Assembly (NCBI RefSeq): GCF_963169125.1
Contig: NC_084795.1
Coordinates: 276,716,122 to 276,780,121 of the forward strand
DNA length: 64,000 bases
Reading direction: 5' to 3'
Source of the DNA: Humulus lupulus
Lineage: Eukaryota > Streptophyta > Magnoliopsida > Rosales > Cannabaceae
In this document: piece by piece, positions 57,795 through 64,000 of the stretch
How positions within the stretch are numbered: position 1 is the stretch's first letter
How the letters are laid out: the number at the start of each line of letters is the position of its first letter
The notes under the pieces: model-generated
Told to the model about the DNA's origin: nothing
Seen by the model: only the letters and a program-made list of their open reading frames with translations
The model's database searches: none
Position numbers and translations under genes: made by a program

Positions 57795-58965
57795 TGTTAG
57801 GAAAATATTGTTTTGCCTCAATGGAAATGATTATAATATTACAACTCTATGCAATATATTACAAATAAATAATGATAGATTAAATAAGATTACAACTCTA
57901 TAACTGAAAATTACAAATAAACAAAGAAAAGGAAGAAGATGATGATGAAGAAGAGAAAAGTGAGAATACAACTCTAAGCAAAAGATTATAAGTAAAATAA
58001 AGTGTTTAGACCAAATGAAAAGATTACAACTCTTAAACAAAATATACAAGTAAATAGAACAAGAGAATAAGAAGAAAAGCAATAGAATAAAAAGAAGAAC
58101 AGAAACACAATCAAACTCTCACTTACACAACCTAAGTGAAGAGGATTGGGGATCACCAACTTGAACAAGTTTTAAAACCTTTGTCCAAAAGCTTATTTCC
58201 CCCTAACTCAAGCACTAAGGGATCTGTCTCAGATATTGGAAAAGCTTTCTGGAATTATCAAGCCTCAAGGTGTTTCTAGCCAAGTGCTCTACTGGATAGA
58301 AATATTGTGTCTTACAAGTGAGCTATAGGCTCCTATTTATAGAGTTTAGAGACACCCTTTGAATTTCAAATTCCACCAACCCCCATGGCTGTTACCAATG
58401 TTTAATTGGATTAATATGGAATTAAAAAAGAGATTTGGGAGTTTTTTGGGTTTTTTGAGCCGTTCAATAAAGATTGAAAAAACTGAAAATTTGGTCAGTT
58501 TTGGCCTGTGGCCGCGGCTAGAGACATTAGTGGCCGCGGCCACTGGTCTCTGACCCACAGGCCGCGGCCAATGAATGTTGGTGGCCGTGACCACTGACCA
58601 ATTTCAGCACAAAAAATTGTGTTGTTTTTCCAAACGGTTCCAAACCCTCCCAAATGATTTTGTAACTCCCAAAACACATTATTGGGGTTAAAATCATATC
58701 TCTAACAACCATATCACATATGGCTTTATGAAATTCATCTCAATATTGTGTAACAACAATTTTACACAATAAAGGGTAATATTTGGAAGTTACAAATTTG
58801 TAACACCAAATATGTTACATTATTTGGATATATCTCATATATCTAAATATTGTAACTCTCTATTATATGTTACAATATGTGACACACTTTGTCACATTTA
58901 TTTAATCTAAAATATTATATTATAATATAATATAATTTTACATTATATTATAAAATAATATAACA
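57795..58965 (-). repeat. 5' LTR of copia fragment E
   Basis: Minus strand: TGTTATATTATTTTATAAT at 58965 to TTTCCTAACA at 57795. Homologous along its length to the solo LTR 49718-50743. It carries four GGCCGCGGCC-type dyads at 58509-58590, where the solo copy keeps only GGCTGCGGTGCC and GCGCCGCGACCC. Confidence 0.9.
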
Positions 58966-60554
58966 GTGAATGGCGCCTAACCCCAGCAGTTAGAGCCATC
59001 ATCTTACCTTCATCGCCCACTGTCTTGGCTCCAGCTGATGCTCGCACAAAGCGTTGGACATATTCTTTCAAGGGCTCTCCCTCTTTCTGGCATATCTTGA
59101 CCAGCTGGTTGGCCTCTGTGGGGTGTACGCGACCCACATAGAACTTTCCATAAAATTCCTTCACGAACATTTCCCAAGATACTATACTAGCAGGAGGGAA
59201 CTTGAAGAATCACTCTTGGGCGGTGTCAGACAGTGTCGCAGGGAAGATCCAGCAGCGAGCATCTTCCGACACTTTTTGTATATCCATTTGTATCTCAAAC
59301 TTATTAATGTTAGATACCGGGTCTCCGTACCCGTCAAAGTTCGGCAATGTTGGCAACTTGAACTTACTGGGGGTTTCGGCCGCAACAATCCTATGTACAA
59401 AGGGGGTGCCCCTCCTCCTATCGTACTCAATATGCGACGTTCGTCCCTCGACCAGTTGCTGTACCGCCTGGTTCAGGGCATCAATCTAAGCCTGAACAAC
59501 TTCTAAGGCTGCTGGGGCCACCGGTGCCGGGGGAGCGTACTCGTCGTGCCTCTCACGGTGGTCGTTAACTCGTCCCTTAAATCATCCTCTCTACGTCTCT
59601 GCTCGCTAGCTCCTAGCCGACTAAAGATGTTGTGCTGCCTGGGTTGCCCCCCAGCGTTCTGGCTAGCTGGCCTATTATCCCTTGGTGGGGAGCTTCTGCC
59701 TCCACCTTTTTCCTCGTTTTTCTGACCAGCATTTCTTTTGCCATAATCGGCTTCATTATAGTCATGTCCATCTCTGAATTGTGGCTGACTACGGCGTGAC
59801 CGGCTATTCACGTTATTTCCTCCTCGGGCTAGAATTTCTCGAGTGTCAAAGGGAAGCCTGCGCTGGTCGTTAGGTCCCCTTGCATTGTTATGCCATGGGG
59901 GGGCCCTAACCGCAGAGCCTGACTCGGTGTTCCTTCTATTGGCAGAAGGGCGCTGCCCCCTGCTAGGTAGATTCGACTATTCATCCCTTGGGCGTCTAGG
60001 GCTGCGGGGCGGTTGCCCGACCCTTTTCTGCCTCGAGTGCTGGTGATTGCCTCGACCAGCCTAAGATGGAGGCTGCTGCTTAGGATCCCTAGGTGGGACA
60101 TTATATTGAGCCACAGGCGGCTGCTCCGGCCCTTGAGGCTTGCTGGCTGGAGCGGAGGGCTAGGATTGGGACCTCTTTGAGGTGGCACATTCGGCGGCTG
60201 ATCTGGCTGGGAGGCTGGCGCAACCTGACTCCTAGCCAGTTGGATGGCAGCTTCAAGGGCGGCCATGGCATCCTTCCACTGACGATCCATTTCCGCCTGC
60301 CACTGACTCAACTCCTAGCGCTGGCATTCTATTTCTCTTTGCTGCAGCGCCATTGTCTCCGCAACATTCTCCTGATTGGCCCTCAGATTAGCCAACTCAT
60401 CCTGCAACACCCCTAGCGTTGCCGTTAGTGTTTTGAAATCTAACTCCTCCTCATCAAACTCCAAATGTGGTTTATTCTCAGCCACATTTGGGGGAGGAGG
60501 TTGGGATGGTGCAGCGCCAGCAGCGTGTCCAGTCTTCTTGGATGTTTTCGCCAT
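58966..60554 (-). pseudogene. gag: Element D gag, 3' end replaced
   Basis: ATG at 60554 begins MAKTSKKTGHAAGAAPSQ, 28 bp past the primer site. Coiled-coil-like start (LGVLQDELANLRANQENVAE), then a proline/arginine-rich region, then the capsid-like part at about 59380-58966 (FEIQMDIQKV; EFYGKFYVGRVHPTEANQL; EGEPLKEYVQRFV). Coding stops at the copia LTR at 58965. The zinc knuckle that C keeps is lost. Stops occur near 60312, 59815 and 59495. Confidence 0.85.
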
Positions 60555-60581
60555 CAGATTTTCTCACAGTTTTTCGTCAAA

Positions 60582-60599
60582 CTCTCAATGAAAGCACCA
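60582..60599 (-). other. Primer binding site of element D
   Basis: Minus-strand TGGTGCTTTCATTGAGAG three bases after the 5' LTR; identical to 4840-4857 of element A. Confidence 0.7.
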
Positions 60600-60602
60600 G
60601 AA

Positions 60603-61203
60603 TGTTGACCCTTGATTTGGCCAACGACACAGAGTCAAATGTACGACAAAAGATAAAACGACAATTAAGAATTTAATCCAATGGAAAAGAAGAAAACACC
60701 AAGGATTTATAGTGGTTCAGCCCCAAAGAATGGTAATGACCTACGTCCACTTAGTGCTATTATTAATATTGAATCTCGAAGCCGTGATCAAAGAACTAGG
60801 GTTCTTGAGTTTCACAAAGCTTGGAAAAAATACAATGAAACGATGGATAATTGCACTATAGCTCTCTTTCTCTCTCTATCTTAGCAAAAAGATTCAGGGA
60901 TCAAAAGTCCCTTCCTTGAGCTATTTCATGCATATTTATAGGCTCAAGGAGGGTTACACGGGCCAATGGGCCATATCTTTCCTTAATAACCGCGTATCAA
61001 GGTAATAATGAGGAAATATTCAATGCAATTATTATAAGATTACAATCTTAGAAGGAAACAAATCAAATTATACGACCAGCCTGGTCGTATCTAAAAGTTA
61101 AGCCCTGACGAAGCGATGTGCCTCTAGTCGATAGTCCAACAGCACTTCTGCCACGTGTGAGAAATCCTTGCCACATTATCAGCAGCCATTTTTTGGGTAA
61201 ACA
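60603..61203 (-). repeat. 5' LTR of element D
   Basis: Near-identical to 47907-48518. It lacks 11 bp between two CCACGTGT repeats (near 61150), a slippage deletion. TATAAATA on the minus strand at 60933-60940. Confidence 0.92.
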
Positions 61204-61208
61204 CAGAT

Positions 61209-61808
61209 TAATTTGTTTGATTGGTAATCTCTCACTCTCATAGTATTTTTATTTTTACTCACCAAATAACAAATTTTGAATATTATTCTCATTTTGAGGA
61301 TATTTTCCCAATTCTAATAGTTCAGTCGGGGATGTTAGTCTCAAGTTTGGCAAGTTGCAAGCCAATATGGGATCACAAGATTCTATGTTGGGGCGTAGGC
61401 TCAATTCTATGGACATTACCAAAGTGTGGCGTGATTTTCTCTTTAAGTGAACTTTGGGCCATTAAATTTTTCGCCTCGTACATTCTAAGGACTTCGAGCG
61501 CCTCTTTGACCTTGGCACTACTTATTCTAACCTAGACTCACCAATTTTTAGCTTACAAGTCCACGGCTAAGACCTAGGGATCAAATACATGAAAATGATA
61601 GATCTTTGGAATGTCTTTCCATGCACGACATCTAAGAAAACATGACAAAAGTAATTTCAGTCAAGTCACTTTTCCATAGGGCAGTGCTCTTCTATCACAT
61701 TGATAAGGTGCGTCCTCTCCCTTTTATCCCATATCACATCAACAAGGCTCGACCTCCTTGAAGGCCTATGGGATTTCTCCTATCTATAGTTAGTTCGACG
61801 GATGATGT
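61209..61808. other. Repeat-like DNA without genes
   Basis: 600 bp with moderately higher GC than the flanks and no protein family match. The open frame at 61221-61535 has no recognisable domain and is probably chance. Confidence 0.4.
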
Positions 61809-62909
61809 TGTAACATCTCAAATTACCTAATAAGGCTTAGGGCCTTGATTAGGGGACCAGGATGGAAAATTATGGAAACTATGTGATTATGTGATATATA
61901 TGTGTATCATTATATGATTATGTGAGTTATATTATAATATGACTTGATATGCATGTTTAGGTGTATTAAGTATGCATGTGGGCTCATTTTTTATTAAAAG
62001 GATCATTTTCGTAATTTGGCTCGTTATGGGTATATTTGGCATATATGTGATATATGTGTAGGATCACATCATTATGTGGTTATATTTGGGTTACTCTGCA
62101 CGAAACGATCCTAGGGAGCAAGCTAGTGGGAAAGTCACAACGAGACCAATACTTGACTCGGGGTGAGTCAAGGGGTATATTGGGTATTTAGTACATTACT
62201 GGGTTATTGGGTAATGATAAAGATTATTTGATGATATACTGGGAGTTAGTGAGATTAGGAGGGAATTCTGGGGATTTTGATAATTTTACCCTCGGGGGTG
62301 TTTTTGGGACCCCAAGCCTTGGGTTTTACTTGAGGTTACTTAAGCTCAAAGTAACCTATTGGAAAGAAAATTACATTCAGTATTCTCTCTCTATCTCCCA
62401 TTCACTCATTTGACGCCCGTTAGCATTTTCGAAGGAAACTCGAGTTTTAGGACTCAGATTCAAGCAACGTTAGAGTCATAACGATTCTAGAAAAGATTAG
62501 AAGCTTGTTAGCTAGCAGATTTTACTAGAAAGCAACTCAATTAGAGGTAATCAAGGCTTTAAGTTTTAATTTTTTAAGCTTTGATTGGATTTTATGTTTT
62601 GATGAGTTTTTGAATTGTTTGGAACTTCGGTTTTGATGATTTTGGGCCATGGAGTTGACTGGGAACTTTGTTTTTGGGATTTGGATATGTTTGGATAGGT
62701 TTATCGAGGGTTTTGAAATGAGAAAAACGGAGGAAATGGCTGGGTTCCAGGTCGGGCCGCAACCCTATTCTTGGGCATCATGGCTTAGGCTTGACAAAGG
62801 AGAAGGTGGAGGTTGTTGGGCAATTAGGGTCGCGGCGCCTGGTCGGTGCGCAACGGTGCAAGGCGTAGACAGAGAAGAGGCTAGGCCTCTGTCTTGGGTG
62901 GGTCGTGGC
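61809..62909 (+). mobile_element. Chromovirus LTR G (left part), interrupted
   Basis: Starts TGTAACATCTCAAATTACC, a close relative of the plus-strand start at 9124. It includes the GC-rich patch (about 62755-62900) expected about 1 kb from the LTR start. Cut at 62909 by LTR F; its continuation lies outside the window or beyond F and H. Confidence 0.75.
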
Positions 62910-63576
62910 TGTAATGCCCCAAATTTCCTAATAAGGTTTAGGACCTTGATTAGGAGGCCGGGAGGGCCATAATTGATTTATTATGTTATTAAATGATTAT
63001 ATTCACGTTCAGGAGTATTAAATATGCATGTGAACCCATTTCTGATTAATTTGGTGATTTTCATATTTAGGTAATTTCGGGTATATTTGGCATATATGTG
63101 ATATGTGTGTGGTGCTTTATTATTATTTGGTTATGCCAGGGTTACTCAGCACAAGGCGATCCTAGGAGGTAAGCTAGTGGGAAAGTCACAACGGGATTTA
63201 TTCTTGACTCGGAGTAAGTCAAGGGGTATTTAGAGCATTACCGGGTTATTGGGTAATGGGAACAAGAATTTGATGATAAATTAGGAGCTAGTAAGATCAG
63301 GGGAAAATTCTGAAGGTTTTGACTATTTTGTCCTCGGGGGTGTTTTCGGAACCCCAAGCATTAGGATTTGTTTGAGGCTACTTAAGCTTGAAGTAACCTT
63401 TAAAGGAATAAAAAGAACGTTATGTACGTTCTCTCTCCCTCAAAGTTCCATTTTCGTCTCCCGATCGCATTTTCGAAGGAAACTTGAGTTCTAGGACTCG
63501 GATTCAAGCAAGGATCGAGGCATAGCGATTCTAGGGAAGATTAGAAGCTTATTAGCCAGAGGATTTAGTTGGAAAA
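62910..63576 (+). mobile_element. Chromovirus LTR F (left part), nested in G
   Basis: Starts TGTAATGCCCCAAATTTCC, nearly identical to the start of the solo LTR at 9124. Interrupted after 667 bp by LTR H in the opposite orientation. Confidence 0.8.
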
Positions 63577-64000
63577 TGTAACGCCCTGGTTACCCCAGAA
63601 CAGTTATGGTGATCGGTAAACCGGAAATTTGACCCGCTACCCGAGTCCTTTGGTTAAAAACGTGATCTAAGTGTTATTATTAGGTTAAGGTGAAAAACCA
63701 GTAAAAAGGAAAGGGTACATTTCATTACGTAAATAAACTGCTCATGAGCCTTTTAAAATGTTTACAAGTGGTTCGTAATACAAAAGAGTCGCCTCAGTTC
63801 CAAATTTACAATCCCCACCGGCCTAAGCGGCAAAATAGGGTAAACCCCTAGTCCCTCTGAGAACTCCTTGACCGTGGCGGTCAAGCGGCCCTGTATGTAC
63901 ACGAAAACATCGCCCAAGCACCCCTCTCAGGGCTGGTCAAGTTTTTCCTTTCCTTTACCTGCACCACAAAGCACCCATGAGCCAAGGCCCAGCAAGAAAA
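63577..64000 (-). mobile_element. Chromovirus LTR H (end part), nested in F, leaves the window
   Basis: On the plus strand begins TGTAACGCCCTGG, the reverse complement of an LTR end, as at 15110. Contains the GGGATTGTAAATTTGG and 'gtgagccaaggcccagcaag'-type phrases seen in the other minus-strand copies, here CATGAGCCAAGGCCCAGCAA near 63976. Whether it is solo or belongs to a full element cannot be seen. Confidence 0.75.

Larger units (their letters stand above)
57588..58965 (-). mobile_element. One-ended Ty1/copia fragment E (LTR plus gag start)
   Basis: On the minus strand a copia LTR (58965-57795) is followed by the first 60 or so codons of a copia gag and then, at about 57587, directly by element D's pre-protease sequence. 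On the other side the LTR joins D gag at 58966. Compared with element C, about 0.8 kb of D gag is missing at this place. No copia pol or second LTR is present. Confidence 0.8.
47907..61203 (-). mobile_element. Tat-lineage Ty3/gypsy retrotransposon D with copia insertions
   Basis: LTRs at 47907-48518 and 60603-61203 and an exact duplication CAGAT (47902-47906 and 61204-61208) define one 13.3-kb insertion on the minus strand. gag starts at 60554, pol ends at 53722, and the antisense gene occupies the plus strand at 49370-53035. A solo copia LTR (49718-50743) lies in the antisense gene; a copia fragment E (57588-58965) replaces the end of gag. The two LTRs differ at only about a dozen positions by eye plus an 11-bp deletion, so D is younger than A. 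Confidence 0.92.

Noticed and set aside
61221..61535. Open frame of about 100 codons
   Set aside because: No recognisable domain, no promoter or codon signal, in repeat-like DNA.

Overview
This window looks like heterochromatic, repeat-filled DNA from a flowering plant, most likely a eudicot with a retrotransposon-rich genome. Lineage placement beyond that is inference. I find no intact host gene, no tRNA or rRNA gene and no CRISPR. Almost everything that codes is a broken transposable element: Ty3/gypsy Tat-lineage elements with an archaeal-type second RNase H and an antisense gene, a Tekay-like chromovirus with a chromodomain, Ty1/copia pieces, a CACTA transposon, Mutator-like elements and miniature elements.

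Layout. 1-4059: AT-rich DNA with a small inverted-repeat transposon (690-1858) and an old LTR-like remnant. 4060-26832: Tat element A (+ strand, target duplication GCATA), broken by a solo chromovirus LTR inside pol (9124-11748), a one-ended chromovirus fragment B (15110 to about 20700) and a second solo LTR inside an intron of the antisense gene (21747-24347). 27153-32418: CACTA element carrying its own miniature insertion (29672-30116). 32618-34737: another solo LTR. 36928-41295: Tat fragment C (- strand, one LTR only). 42562-45534: solo chromovirus LTR. 46398-47845: Mutator-like element. 47907-61203: Tat element D (- strand, target duplication CAGAT), hosting a solo copia LTR (49718-50743) and a one-ended copia fragment E (57588-58965). 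61809-64000: three chromovirus LTRs nested one in another, running off the window.

How the parts work together. In A and D the sense strand carries gag and pol (protease, reverse transcriptase, RNase H, archaeal RNase H, integrase). The opposite strand, between pol and the 3' LTR, carries a spliced gene that I read as having its own TATA box, leader intron and coiled-coil tail. All these copies are inactivated by stops, frameshifts, insertions or lost catalytic residues. The stops in A are mostly TAG where family members have a CAG-encoded glutamine, as expected from methylcytosine decay.

The most interesting structures are not genes: (1) arrays of short palindromes of the form GACT-N4-AGTC or GACC-N4-GGTC, with arms that change together, at the same place in three chromovirus LTRs; (2) a second polypurine-like motif just after pol, shared by A and D; (3) the conserved leader-intron design of the antisense gene; (4) three one-ended nested fragments whose truncation points coincide with loss of host-element sequence or with a small duplication.
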